From the NCBI GenBank assembly GCA_966211765.1, contig CBIHOV010000002.1, positions 1-64,000 on the forward strand: a DNA stretch of 64,000 bases, in the 5' to 3' direction. The DNA comes from Paraflavitalea sp966211765 (GTDB lineage Bacteria > Bacteroidota > Bacteroidia > Chitinophagales > Chitinophagaceae). The translations under genes and the position numbers were made by a program. Positions 53,517 through 62,259 of the stretch are shown here, in pieces; the stretch's first letter is position 1, and each line of letters starts with the position of its first letter. The notes beneath the pieces are model-generated. The model was not told the DNA's origin. It worked only from the letters and a program-made list of their open reading frames with translations, and did not search any database.

Positions 53517-54092
53517 TTATTTCGTCAGGAACTCCGCTTGCCACAGGCCCCGCAGCTTTTGTAATGCTTCGTGGAGGAGGTTGTATACACTTTGACGGGA
53601 GATGTTCATAAGGTCTGCAATCTGCCCATGATCCAGGCGCTGGTAAAATTTGAGGTAAATCACTTCATGCTGTCTTTTGGAAAGTTGCGACAGTGTTTTA
53701 CGCAGGGCCACGGCCTTTTCTTCCGATACCTGCTTTTCAATGATCAGGCGTTCCACTGAAAACTCCTGGAAGAAATCATATTTTTCCTGCCAGTCAGCAA
53801 TAGCTGTTTTACGTGCTTTCTGGTGGAGAGATTTAAGGACTTTGTTTTTAACAGCCCGCAGGAGGTAATATTTAAGGGAGAGTACAGTCGCTATATTGTC
53901 TCTTCGTTGCCAGAGACTGATAAAAACCTCTTGTATGCAATCCTTTACCAGTGCTTCATCCTGTGTAAAACGGATACCATAACTTTTCAGGGATGAATAA
54001 TACTTTTTCATGAGCGCGGCAAGGGCTTGCTCATCACTTTGTTGCAGTTGTTGCAGCCAGTTTTGGTCCGCATGTGCGTCATTCTCAGGCAT
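53517..54092 (-). CDS. ECF-type RNA polymerase sigma factor (PUL 3 regulator)
   Basis: 191 residues from the ATG at 54092 (an in-frame TTG two codons earlier is less likely). Region 2: EALVKDCIQEVFISLWQRRDN. Region 4: LSKRQHEVIYLKFYQRLDHGQ and the helix-turn-helix LMNISRQSVYNLLHEALQKL. It belongs to the variant group with a non-canonical region 4 start common in Sus-associated sigma factors. A perfect dyad lies 32-47 bases upstream. Confidence 0.92.
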   Translation of the reverse strand: MPENDAHADQNWLQQLQQSDEQALAALMKKYYSSLKSYGIRFTQDEALVKDCIQEVFISLWQRRDNIATVLSLKYYLLRAVKNKVLKSLHQKARKTAIADWQEKYDFFQEFSVERLIIEKQVSEEKAVALRKTLSQLSKRQHEVIYLKFYQRLDHGQIADLMNISRQSVYNLLHEALQKLRGLWQAEFLTK

Positions 54093-54468
54093 TAGCAATC
54101 ACTTGGTTAAGTAGCAGTATACACCGGTTGTCCAACCGGGTAATGATACAATATTAACACATAATCCTAATTCGAAAACCAGGCTACGCAATAACACTTA
54201 TAAGGAAGACCGCTCCATTACAAACCCTGAACTGGCACAAAAACAAGGATCTTTCGCTCTGTACATCACCCTAATGAACCGAATTGCCGGTCTCCGTTCA
54301 CGAACCAATAAGTGTTAAAATAACATCAATAAATGCTAAAAATGTATCAGTAGAGCGGTGACTTGGCCCGCGGAGCAGCACAAGTTTTACTTCGACAACA
54401 GAACCTGGCAAGCTCTGCGGGATTTCTCCCTGCGGTCGAAAGGATAAAAAAGAGAAACCTGAAATGAA
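54093..54468. promoter_or_regulatory. upstream region of the PUL 3 sigma gene with dyads
   Basis: No gene is visible in these ~375 bases. They contain the perfect inverted repeat CCGGTTGTCCAACCGG at 54124-54139. The element TTAACACATAA lies at 54154-54164, TAACACTTAT at 54192-54201 and its exact reverse complement ATAAGTGTTA at 54308-54317. These are candidate operator or promoter elements for the sigma operon; no TAnnTTTG match was found. Confidence 0.35.
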
Positions 54469-54502
54469 AAAGGGTGATAGCTTTTGAAAGCTACCACCCT
54501 TT
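54469..54502 (-). terminator. terminator of the arginine decarboxylase gene
   Basis: A long stem AAAGGGTG-TAGCTTT paired with AAAGCTA-CACCCTTT, one mismatch, two-base loop, with TTTTTC following on the minus strand. It lies 19 bases after the stop. Confidence 0.85.
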
Positions 54503-54520
54503 GCAATTATTGCGTTCTTA

Positions 54521-55921
54521 TTATTTTACATACCCCAGTATCTTCAGCATACTTTGGGCAGTTTGTTCTTTAGCATATACCCAATCCACCAGTTTACCAT
54601 TTTTATCATGCCCTACAATGATGTGTTTGGGCGAGGGGATCAGGCAGTGTTTAATACCGCCATAACCGCTGATCTGGTCCTGATAGGCTCCGGTATGGAA
54701 GAAGCCCAGGTATAAAGGTTCTCCATTGGTTATTTTTGGCAGGAACACTTCATTTACGTGTTCTTCCGAATCATAGTAATCATGACTGTCGCAGGTAATA
54801 CCTCCCAATACTACCCGTTGGTATTCCTGGTCCCATTTATTAATGGGTAGCATGAGGAACTTCTCCCCAATACCCCAGGTATCAGGTAGTGTAGTAATAA
54901 AAGAAGAGTCGATCATGTACCAGGTTTCCCGGTCATTCTGCATCTTCTGTCCAATTACACTGTAGATATGCGCCATGCTCTCTCCTACTGTATAACTACC
55001 GAATTCAGTGAAGATATGTGGCATCGGCACATTGTTCTTCTTACAGGCCTTCTTGATATTACCAATGATCTCATTGATCATGAACTGGTAGTCATATTCA
55101 AACCCTAAAGAATGTTTGATGGGGAAACCACCGCCGATATTAATAGAATCCAGTTCAGGACAGATCTTCTTCAACTGGCAATACAGGTTGATCACTTTAT
55201 TCAACTCACTCCAGTAATAGATATCGTCCTTGATACCCTTGTTCAGGAAAATGTGCAGCATCTTCAACTGAAAACGGTCTTCATTTCCCTCGATCTTATC
55301 TACATAGAACTCCAATACATCCCTGGGCCTGAAACCTAAACGGGAGGTATAGAACGGGAAATTAGGTTCTTCTTCTGCAGCTATCCGTATGCCCAGTTTG
55401 AAAGGCACTTTAACAGATTTCTTGTAGTGCTGCAGTTCCTCTTTGTTATCGAGGATGGGAACCACATTCTTAAAGCCGGTGTTGAGCAGATTGGCAATAC
55501 GGCTGGTATAGGGCTTCTGCTTATAGCCATTACAAACGATAAAGGTATCCTTCGTGATTTTCTTCTTCTCGTACAACTTCTTAATGATCTCGATATCGTA
55601 GGCGTAGGATGTTTCCAGGTGAATATCATGCTTCAGCGCTTCTTCCACCACAAAAGAGAAGTGGGAGCTTTTGGTACAATAGCAATAATTGTACTCCCCT
55701 TCATACCGATGCTTTTTAATGGCATTGGCAAACATCTTCTTGGCCTTTTTGATCTGCATACCGATCTTGGGCAGGTAGGTAAGCTTCATGGGCGTACCAT
55801 ACTTGTCGATCAGTCCCTTTACATCAAGACCATTAAAAAAAAGATTGTTGTCTTTCGTTTCAAACCCTTCCTGAGGAAAGTTAAAGGTTTGCGTCACCAG
55901 GTCGGTGTACGAGTTGTTCAT
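54521..55921 (-). CDS. speA: arginine decarboxylase (fold-type III, PLP-dependent)
   Basis: 466 residues from the ATG at 55921; the frame extends to 55978, but the promoter places transcription near 55980, favouring the later start. It should convert arginine to agmatine, the first step to polyamines. The PLP lysine is in YCYCTKSSHFSF (position of the family's AVK motif). The glycine-rich phosphate loop is NIGGGFPI, and the C-terminal catalytic region holds GITCDSHDYYDSE and FFHTGAYQ. It is shorter than E. coli SpeA and matches the Bacteroidota form. Ornithine or diaminopimelate decarboxylase activity cannot be excluded from sequence alone. Confidence 0.82.
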   Translation of the reverse strand: MNNSYTDLVTQTFNFPQEGFETKDNNLFFNGLDVKGLIDKYGTPMKLTYLPKIGMQIKKAKKMFANAIKKHRYEGEYNYCYCTKSSHFSFVVEEALKHDIHLETSYAYDIEIIKKLYEKKKITKDTFIVCNGYKQKPYTSRIANLLNTGFKNVVPILDNKEELQHYKKSVKVPFKLGIRIAAEEEPNFPFYTSRLGFRPRDVLEFYVDKIEGNEDRFQLKMLHIFLNKGIKDDIYYWSELNKVINLYCQLKKICPELDSINIGGGFPIKHSLGFEYDYQFMINEIIGNIKKACKKNNVPMPHIFTEFGSYTVGESMAHIYSVIGQKMQNDRETWYMIDSSFITTLPDTWGIGEKFLMLPINKWDQEYQRVVLGGITCDSHDYYDSEEHVNEVFLPKITNGEPLYLGFFHTGAYQDQISGYGGIKHCLIPSPKHIIVGHDKNGKLVDWVYAKEQTAQSMLKILGYVK

Positions 55922-55988
55922 GAACTGATTCTGGCTGATGGCAGTGAATTTAAAAGTTAGCAAAAAAACACCGTTCAAAAAAAGTATA

Positions 55989-56018
55989 CAAAAGTAATAG
56001 TTTGCAGGGTTTTACAAA
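55989..56018 (-). promoter_or_regulatory. putative promoter of the arginine decarboxylase gene (TTTG-N18-TACTTTTG)
   Basis: The -7 element TACTTTTG (minus strand, 55989-55996) matches TAnnTTTG. A TTTG stands 18 bases upstream (56015-56018), close to the usual -33 spacing. It leaves a leader of about 60 bases before the ATG at 55921. Confidence 0.55.
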
Positions 56019-56180
56019 CAAAAACATTCCCGGACTTTGCAGGCCCGGCCGGGATTCGCTCTGTTTGGCAGTCTTATTTCCCGTGCAAAGCACCGCTGTT
56101 TAACGCAGATGTGCCCCTCTTGTTTACCTGTGTTATCCTTTTGTTATGTAAAAGCTATACATCCTGGCCGGTAAGGGCAT

Positions 56181-56210
56181 AAAAAAAGCCGGGTGTATGA
56201 GACACCCGGC
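56181..56210 (-). terminator. rho-independent terminator of rpmI-rplT
   Basis: A perfect nine-base stem GCCGGGTGT/ACACCCGGC with a five-base loop; on the minus strand seven T follow. It lies 25 bases after the rplT stop. Confidence 0.9.
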
Positions 56211-56234
56211 CTGTATATTATTGCGCTAAGCGGC

Positions 56235-56579
56235 TTATTTTACAGAAGCAACCAACAGCTTAAAGGTCTCTGGCTCATTCATGGCCAGGTCTGCCAGCAT
56301 CTTACGATCCAGGGTGATACCTTTCTTAGTCAGTTTGTCCATGAATACAGAGTAAGTCAACCCTTCTGCACGAACACCTGCGTTGATACGTGCGATCCAC
56401 AATGCACGGTATTCTCTTTTCTTCAGTTTACGGCCTACATATCTGTATTGCAGACCTTTTTCCAATACGTTTTTGGCAACTGTATAAACGTTTTTACGTT
56501 TGCCATAAAAACCTTTGGCTTGTTTTAAAATCCTTTTGCGGCGTGCCCTGCTTGCTACAGCATTTACTGAACGTGGCAT
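56235..56579 (-). CDS. rplT: 50S ribosomal protein L20
   Basis: 114 residues, the standard length. The basic N-terminal extension (RARRKRILKQAKGFYGKRKN), the central YVGRKLKKREYRALWIARINA and the C-terminal globular part (LTKKGITLDRKMLADLAM) identify it. It binds 23S rRNA early in 50S assembly. It follows rpmI by 68 bases. Confidence 0.98.
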   Translation of the reverse strand: MPRSVNAVASRARRKRILKQAKGFYGKRKNVYTVAKNVLEKGLQYRYVGRKLKKREYRALWIARINAGVRAEGLTYSVFMDKLTKKGITLDRKMLADLAMNEPETFKLLVASVK

Positions 56580-56647
56580 ATCTTAATAAGTTTGAAAATT
56601 AAAGTTGAATGTTTACAGATCCTTGGGGTTCGCTAACAGCTTAAAGC

Positions 56648-56845
56648 TTATTTCAGCCTCAGCAGACGTTTTACGAAATCCAGGTTGGATTTGTGAACAA
56701 CACCATCCATGCGCAGGGCACGTTTACGTTTGTTCGACTTTTTGGTAAGGATGTGACGTTTGAAAGACTTCTGGTGAGTGATCTTACCGGTGCCGGTTAC
56801 TTTGAACCTTTTCTTGGCACTCGAGTTTGTTTTAACTTTAGGCAT
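56648..56845 (-). CDS. rpmI: 50S ribosomal protein L35
   Basis: 65 residues, the standard length, with MPKVKTNSSAKKRFKVTGTG and KRHILTKKSNKRKR typical of L35. It is upstream of rplT as usual. The infC gene that normally precedes it is absent: upstream lies about 470 bases of non-coding DNA and then a divergent gene. Confidence 0.98.
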   Translation of the reverse strand: MPKVKTNSSAKKRFKVTGTGKITHQKSFKRHILTKKSNKRKRALRMDGVVHKSNLDFVKRLLRLK

Positions 56846-57317
56846 TTTTACACCTTTAATTGTTACACCCTGCTGGCGCCCCCGATCCTCCGGGGAACTT
56901 TTTGGGCCTTGTGGGCAATATAGCTTCTATCAATAGAATCGATAAAAACCTGAAAATGGAGCGCAAAGGTAGGGAAAGAATTCTTGCCGGAGGAAGATAA
57001 TGATCAAAATTACAGAATTTAATGCTAAAGGCTGATTTGTAAGAGAATATACCAGCCAGGATTCGGATTCCAGCAGGAAAGCTAATGGCGTCTACCGGCT
57101 TTGAATCCTGCCTTTCCGGATTCCCGGTTCTCGCTAATAATATGAGAAAAAGCAATAACCAATTAATAATCAACACAATAATAAATTATCCGTCTCATTT
57201 TTTATTAGCTAAATGCTTATAGTACTGGCTATTAAGTTCTTTTCCGGTTTTTTATTAACAGCCTTAACTACCAGAATTTATTGAAACCCTTATCTTTATC
57301 CATCATCCCCTACGCAT
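56846..57317. other. divergent intergenic region with rpmI leader
   Basis: No gene seen. It holds the rpmI promoter and a leader of about 110 bases with a small hairpin at 56880-56895 (CCCCG/CGGGG). A minus-strand frame at 56856-57176 has no plausible start or family and overlaps the promoter. Near 57292 TATCTTTA, one base from TAnnTTTG, may serve the plus-strand ThuA gene. Confidence 0.45.
56964..56971 (-). promoter_or_regulatory. putative -7 element (TACCTTTG) of rpmI-rplT
   Basis: Exact TAnnTTTG match on the minus strand, 119 bases before the rpmI ATG. TACCTTTGC is a common housekeeping form in this phylum. Confidence 0.5.
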
Positions 57318-60300
57318 ATGAAAAAAACGCTCTGGTTATTTGCTATCGTCGTATTGGTATTCAATCTGTTCAGTTGTAATAGTTCCCGCTCCGGTAAACC
57401 CCGGATACTTGTGTTTTCCAAAACCACCGGATACCGGCACTCTTCCATCCCGCAGGGTATTACTGCCCTTACCAAACTGGGACAGGAAAATGGTTTTGAA
57501 GTAGATACTACTGAAAATGCCGATTATTTTAATGAAGATTCACTGGCCAAATACGCTGCCGTGGTATTCCTGCACACTACCGGCGATCTCCTGAATCAAT
57601 ACCAGGAGGCTGATTTTGAACGGTATATACAATCAGGCGGAGGTTATGTAGGCGTTCACGCAGCCGCCGATGCGGAATATGACTGGGGATGGTACGGCCG
57701 GCTGGTAGGTGGCTGGTTTGAAAGCCACCCCGAGCAGCAGGTAGCCAACATACTTGTAAAAGACTCGACCAATATTTCCACCAAACACCTGCCTCATGTA
57801 TGGCAGCGGAAAGATGAATGGTACAATTTCAAGAACCTGAACCCTGATGTTCACGTGCTCCTTACCATTGATGAAAAGAGTTACCATGGCGGGAAGAATG
57901 GCGATAACCACCCAATGGCCTGGTACCACGATTTTGATGGTGGCCGCGCTTTTTATACAGAGCTGGGACATACGGAAGAATCCTTCACAGAAGAAAACTA
58001 CCTCAAACATCTACTGGGTGGTCTTCAATACGCCATCGGGAAAAATGATAAGCTCAATTACTCAAAGGCCAAATCATTGCGCACGCCCGATGAGGACCGT
58101 TTTACCAAAACGGTACTGGCGCAGGGTATGTTCTTTGAGCCTACTGAAATGGCCATACTGCCCACGCTGGATATCCTGGTAGCGCAACGACGCGGTGAAC
58201 TGCTGTTGTACAAGAACCTGGATTCTGGCTCAACAGTAAAACAAGTGGGCTTCCTTAATGTATACCACAAAACAGAAACGCCCAATGTAAACGCCGAGGA
58301 AGGCTTTATGGGATTGCAGGCCGATCCCAACTTTGCCAAAAATCATTTTATTTACGCCTTCTATAGCCCGAAAGACACTTCGGTCAACAGGCTCTCCCGC
58401 TTCAAATTTGAAAATGATACGCTGGACATGAAATCGGAGCAGATCATTCTCCAATTTTATTCCCAACGTAATATATGTTGTCATACGGGTGGTTCTATAG
58501 CCTTTGGACGTGATGGGGATGAATTGTTCCTTTCTACAGGCGACAACTCCACTCCTTTCGACGAACCCAAACAGCCTTATGTGAGCCATGGCTTTGGCCC
58601 GTTGGATGACCGTCCCGGACATGAACAATATGATGCCCGCCGCTCTGCTTCCAACACCAATGACCTGCGGGGTAAGATCCTGCGGATAAAACTGAAAGCG
58701 GATGGCACCTATGAAATACCAGAGGGTAATTTATTTGCCAAAGGCACACCGAATACAAAACCGGAGATCTATGTAATGGGCAATCGCAACCCTTACCGCA
58801 TTTCTGTAGATAAGAAGAACAATTTCCTGTACTGGGGCGAAGTAGGACCTGATGCCAATAATGACAGCCTGGATACCCGTGGTCCCCGTGGTTATGATGA
58901 GGTGAACCAGGCCCGCAAAGCAGGTTATTTCGGCTGGCCTTTGTTTGTAGGTAATAATTATGCCTACCATGCCTATGATTATGCTACAGGCACGCCTGGT
59001 CCGGCTTTTGATCCTGCCAAACCGATCAACAATTCCCGCAACAATACGGGCTTGCAGGAATTACCGCCTGCGCAGCCAGCCTTTATCTGGTATCCTTACG
59101 GGGCTTCCAAAGATTTCCCGCAAGTAGGTACCGGTGGCCGTAACGCCATGGCAGGACCTGCGTATTACACGGAAATGTTCCCGGAAGCTACACGCCTGCC
59201 GGACTACTATAACAACAGGGTATTTGTGTATGACTGGATAAGGGGATGGATCAAAGCAGTGACCTTAAAACCCAATGGGGATTTTGATAAGATGGAGCCC
59301 TTTATGGAAAATACGAAGCTCCATTCGATGATCGATTTTGAAGTGGGTCCTGATGGCCGCCTGTATATGCTGGAATATGGTACGGGCTGGTTCAGCAAAA
59401 ACGCCGATGCCGGTATTTCCCGTGTTGATTACAATAGCGGCAACAGGGCGCCGAAAGTAGATAGCCTGCAGGTGAATAAATCATCCGGCTCCCTACCCTT
59501 CGGACTGGTAGCTTCGGTGAAAGCTATAGACCCTGAAAAAGACAAGCTCACCTATACCTGGCATATCGGTGATTCTACCAAAGAAACCAGCGAGCCCAAT
59601 CTTTCTTATACAATCACCAAGGCAGGTGATTATGCCATCTCCGTAGAAGTCAGTGATGATAAAAAAGCCTCTTCCAAAAGCAGTGTTGAGAATATTTATG
59701 TGGGTAACGAAGCTCCCACTGTCAGCATAGCGCTGCAAGGCAATCAGAGCTTCTATTTCCCCGGCAAACCCGTTTTGTACAACGTGCATATTGAAGACAA
59801 GGATGATACGGCCAAAGTGAAAGACCTCAGCAACCTGATCGTTTCTGCCGACTATGTGGAAGGAACTGACAGGGCAGCTGCTTCCCAGGGTCACCAGGTG
59901 CTTACAGAAGCTACCATGGGTAAAAATCTCATGTTATCGCTCGATTGTAAAACCTGTCATAAAACAGATGAGAAATCTATCGGACCATCTTTTGTAGACG
60001 TTGCCAAAAAGTATGAGAAAGATCCTAATGCGGTATCCTACCTCGTGAACAAGATCATCAAAGGTGGTGGAGGGGTATGGGGAGAAGTGGCCATGGCCGC
60101 CCACCCCAACCTGAAGGAACCGGATGCACGTCAGATCGTGACCTGGATACAATCGCTCAATGCCACAGCAGCCAAAAAGTCTTTACCCGCTTCGGGCAGT
60201 GTACAACCTACTCTTGGTAAGCCAGAGAAAGACAACGGTGTCTTGTACCTGAGCGCCAGCTATACTGATAAGGGCGGCAACAATATCAAACCGCTTTCGG

Positions 60301-60737
60301 ATAATTATGTGGTTACCCTGCGCAGCTCCAAGGTGAACCTGGGAAGGGTGCGTAAAATGGATAAATACCGGGGTGAGAATAAAAATGGTATGCGCCTGCT
60401 GATCGCTCCCAAAGCAACAGGTTGGTTTGTGATCGAATCCATCGACCTCACCAGCATTACCGCAGCTACGTTGAACATTGTGTGGGAAAAGCCAGCACAG
60501 TCAGGCTACAGTTTTGAACTACGTCTGGATGCACCTGATGGTAAAAAATTAGGCGCCTTTACGCTGGCCGGCGGCGGGCAGGCAGGTAATGAGCAAACAC
60601 CTTTTATCAGCAAAGCCCTCTCTTCGGCTTTTGAAGCAGTAACAGATGGTAAGAAACATAACCTCTACATCGTAAGCAAACCGAACGATGCAGCAGAGCC
60701 CAACGAGGTAGCTGTGCAGTGGATACAGTTTAAGTAA
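57318..60737 (+). CDS. multidomain lipoprotein: ThuA, glucose/sorbosone dehydrogenase-like, PKD, cytochrome c, CBM-like
   Basis: 1139 residues with a lipobox (VFNLFSC, Cys20). ThuA domain ~30-245 (RILVFSKTTGYRHSSIP, GGGYVGVHAAADAE, NHPMAWYHDF). Six-bladed GSDH/PQQ-type propeller ~265-700 (GFMGLQADPNF, RGKILRIKL, VMGNRNPYRISVD, WGEVGPDANND). PKD domain ~715-795. Cytochrome c domain ~855-950 with the heme motif CKTCH at 877-881. A beta-sandwich carbohydrate-binding-like domain ends the protein. Electrons from sugar oxidation in the propeller could pass to the fused heme; that is inference. A strong terminator follows. Confidence 0.85.
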   Translation: MKKTLWLFAIVVLVFNLFSCNSSRSGKPRILVFSKTTGYRHSSIPQGITALTKLGQENGFEVDTTENADYFNEDSLAKYAAVVFLHTTGDLLNQYQEADFERYIQSGGGYVGVHAAADAEYDWGWYGRLVGGWFESHPEQQVANILVKDSTNISTKHLPHVWQRKDEWYNFKNLNPDVHVLLTIDEKSYHGGKNGDNHPMAWYHDFDGGRAFYTELGHTEESFTEENYLKHLLGGLQYAIGKNDKLNYSKAKSLRTPDEDRFTKTVLAQGMFFEPTEMAILPTLDILVAQRRGELLLYKNLDSGSTVKQVGFLNVYHKTETPNVNAEEGFMGLQADPNFAKNHFIYAFYSPKDTSVNRLSRFKFENDTLDMKSEQIILQFYSQRNICCHTGGSIAFGRDGDELFLSTGDNSTPFDEPKQPYVSHGFGPLDDRPGHEQYDARRSASNTNDLRGKILRIKLKADGTYEIPEGNLFAKGTPNTKPEIYVMGNRNPYRISVDKKNNFLYWGEVGPDANNDSLDTRGPRGYDEVNQARKAGYFGWPLFVGNNYAYHAYDYATGTPGPAFDPAKPINNSRNNTGLQELPPAQPAFIWYPYGASKDFPQVGTGGRNAMAGPAYYTEMFPEATRLPDYYNNRVFVYDWIRGWIKAVTLKPNGDFDKMEPFMENTKLHSMIDFEVGPDGRLYMLEYGTGWFSKNADAGISRVDYNSGNRAPKVDSLQVNKSSGSLPFGLVASVKAIDPEKDKLTYTWHIGDSTKETSEPNLSYTITKAGDYAISVEVSDDKKASSKSSVENIYVGNEAPTVSIALQGNQSFYFPGKPVLYNVHIEDKDDTAKVKDLSNLIVSADYVEGTDRAAASQGHQVLTEATMGKNLMLSLDCKTCHKTDEKSIGPSFVDVAKKYEKDPNAVSYLVNKIIKGGGGVWGEVAMAAHPNLKEPDARQIVTWIQSLNATAAKKSLPASGSVQPTLGKPEKDNGVLYLSASYTDKGGNNIKPLSDNYVVTLRSSKVNLGRVRKMDKYRGENKNGMRLLIAPKATGWFVIESIDLTSITAATLNIVWEKPAQSGYSFELRLDAPDGKKLGAFTLAGGGQAGNEQTPFISKALSSAFEAVTDGKKHNLYIVSKPNDAAEPNEVAVQWIQFK

Positions 60738-60756
60738 ACCTCACTAACTAAATAAG

Positions 60757-60795
60757 ATCGGCTGTCTCTTTTGGGAGACAGCCGATTTGCTTTTT
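60757..60795 (+). terminator. rho-independent terminator
   Basis: A 12-base stem ATCGGCTGTCTC/GAGACAGCCGAT with a short loop, followed by TTGCTTTTT, 20 bases after the ThuA-chimera stop. Confidence 0.88.
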
Positions 60796-60834
60796 GTAGA
60801 ATGCCTTTTGCTTTATTGTCAGTATAGTTTCTTG

Positions 60835-62253
60835 TTATTGATCCCACCAGAGGCGATCAGACAATGGCACCTGGGCCGGAACATTTTTACCATTTTCACT
60901 TCTTTCACTGGTAGGATATTCCAACCGGCGAATGAAGGTGGGTAAGGCCGCATTTGCAGGCAGGGTAAAATCCTTGTATTTGTAATCAAACCGGCGTGCA
61001 TCATTCCAGGCTTCCGGGTTGAGGTAGGTAGCCACGTACTTTTCTTTAAAGATCAAAGCCTTGGTCAGGTTGGCAGCACCTACAGCCACCGTTCCTGCAG
61101 CGAGGTACAGATCGCGGTCTGCAGCTGGCACCTGCAATTTATCCATATTGGCCTTGATACCTGCCAGGTAAGCGTTGTAAGCCCTGGTGGGATCGGTAGC
61201 CAGTGCAGCTTCCGCTTCTATGAACTTAAGCTCTGCATAGGTAACAAGCAGTATGGGTGATGTTTCACTTGTCCAGGGAGAACTGATAGCGATATAACAC
61301 TCATCTTTCACGGTATTGTTGCCGGGAGGCCTGTTGCCCGCTCCATTTACGGTACCGATATAAGTGCCCCCGACCGTTTTATCAGTGATCTTGGCGATGC
61401 GCGGGTCTACCAGACCATAGGTAACACCATTGAGGTGATCTACCAATTGTTCAGACAACCAGCCGCCCAATGTATTGGCAGCGTTGCTTACGGCCACGCC
61501 TGCCCAGTTGTTGCGCGTTTGGAAAGATGCCATACCTGCATCATCAGCATTACTGGCATAAGCACTACCCAGCGCTGTCAACACATCTGCAGGTTTATAA
61601 GAGGCGGTTTTACTCACCTTATTCAGCAAGCGTGCTTTCAGTGCATAGGCTGTTTTGAGCCATTTGGTCCTGTCGGCGCCATGAATAAGATCACTGGCTT
61701 TCAACAACTTTATCGTAGCATCGGTTTTACTTAACTCCGTAATGGCCTCATTCAGTAAAGTAAGGCAGGCGGTGTATACATCCTGCTGCGAATCGTAGCC
61801 TGGGGCCAGTATAGCAGGATTGAAAGCCTTCGAGTAAGGAACGCTGCCCCATAAGTCGGCAGCCAACGTCAGGTTGTATGACAATAAAACATCGGCTACG
61901 CCCAAATATTCACTGGACTTATTGACAGCCAGCTGCTTCATGTCATAGATATCAGCCATCGCATAAAAGAGCGCATCCCAGGTACCGGTGTAATCTACGA
62001 TCTGATAGGTGTCGGTAGAAGCAGCTGCACTGGGATTGGCCAGGTATTGTACATGTACAGAAGTAATAGTACCCACGGTATAGCTGTTGATGGCTGATTT
62101 ATGGGTAGACGTACTCAGCAAACCTTGCAGGGTGGGCGTTTTAACCAGGTTGGGGTTATCTGTAAGGTCGAAGTATCCTTTCTTACAGCCGGAGGAACCC
62201 ATGGTCAAACCGGCCAGGAGGATTGTATATAAAGATAATTTTCGCATGGTCAT
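60835..62253 (-). CDS. SusD_2-type nutrient-binding outer-membrane lipoprotein (PUL 4)
   Basis: 472 residues with a lipobox (LTMGSSGCKKGYF). It belongs to the second SusD sub-family: FDLTDNPNLVKTPTLQGLL at the N-terminus, WDALFYAMADIYDMKQLA near 105, and a C-terminal YLNPEAWNDARRFDYKY. It should bind peptides or glycans at the surface for the SusC encoded 6 bases upstream. A second in-frame ATG at 62247 is possible. Confidence 0.92.
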   Translation of the reverse strand: MTMRKLSLYTILLAGLTMGSSGCKKGYFDLTDNPNLVKTPTLQGLLSTSTHKSAINSYTVGTITSVHVQYLANPSAAASTDTYQIVDYTGTWDALFYAMADIYDMKQLAVNKSSEYLGVADVLLSYNLTLAADLWGSVPYSKAFNPAILAPGYDSQQDVYTACLTLLNEAITELSKTDATIKLLKASDLIHGADRTKWLKTAYALKARLLNKVSKTASYKPADVLTALGSAYASNADDAGMASFQTRNNWAGVAVSNAANTLGGWLSEQLVDHLNGVTYGLVDPRIAKITDKTVGGTYIGTVNGAGNRPPGNNTVKDECYIAISSPWTSETSPILLVTYAELKFIEAEAALATDPTRAYNAYLAGIKANMDKLQVPAADRDLYLAAGTVAVGAANLTKALIFKEKYVATYLNPEAWNDARRFDYKYKDFTLPANAALPTFIRRLEYPTSERSENGKNVPAQVPLSDRLWWDQ

Positions 62254-62259
62254 ATGTTT

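Noticed and set aside
56856..57176. 106-codon minus-strand frame upstream of rpmI
   Set aside because: Overlaps the probable rpmI promoter and leader, has no homology signal, and its composition is unlike neighbouring genes.
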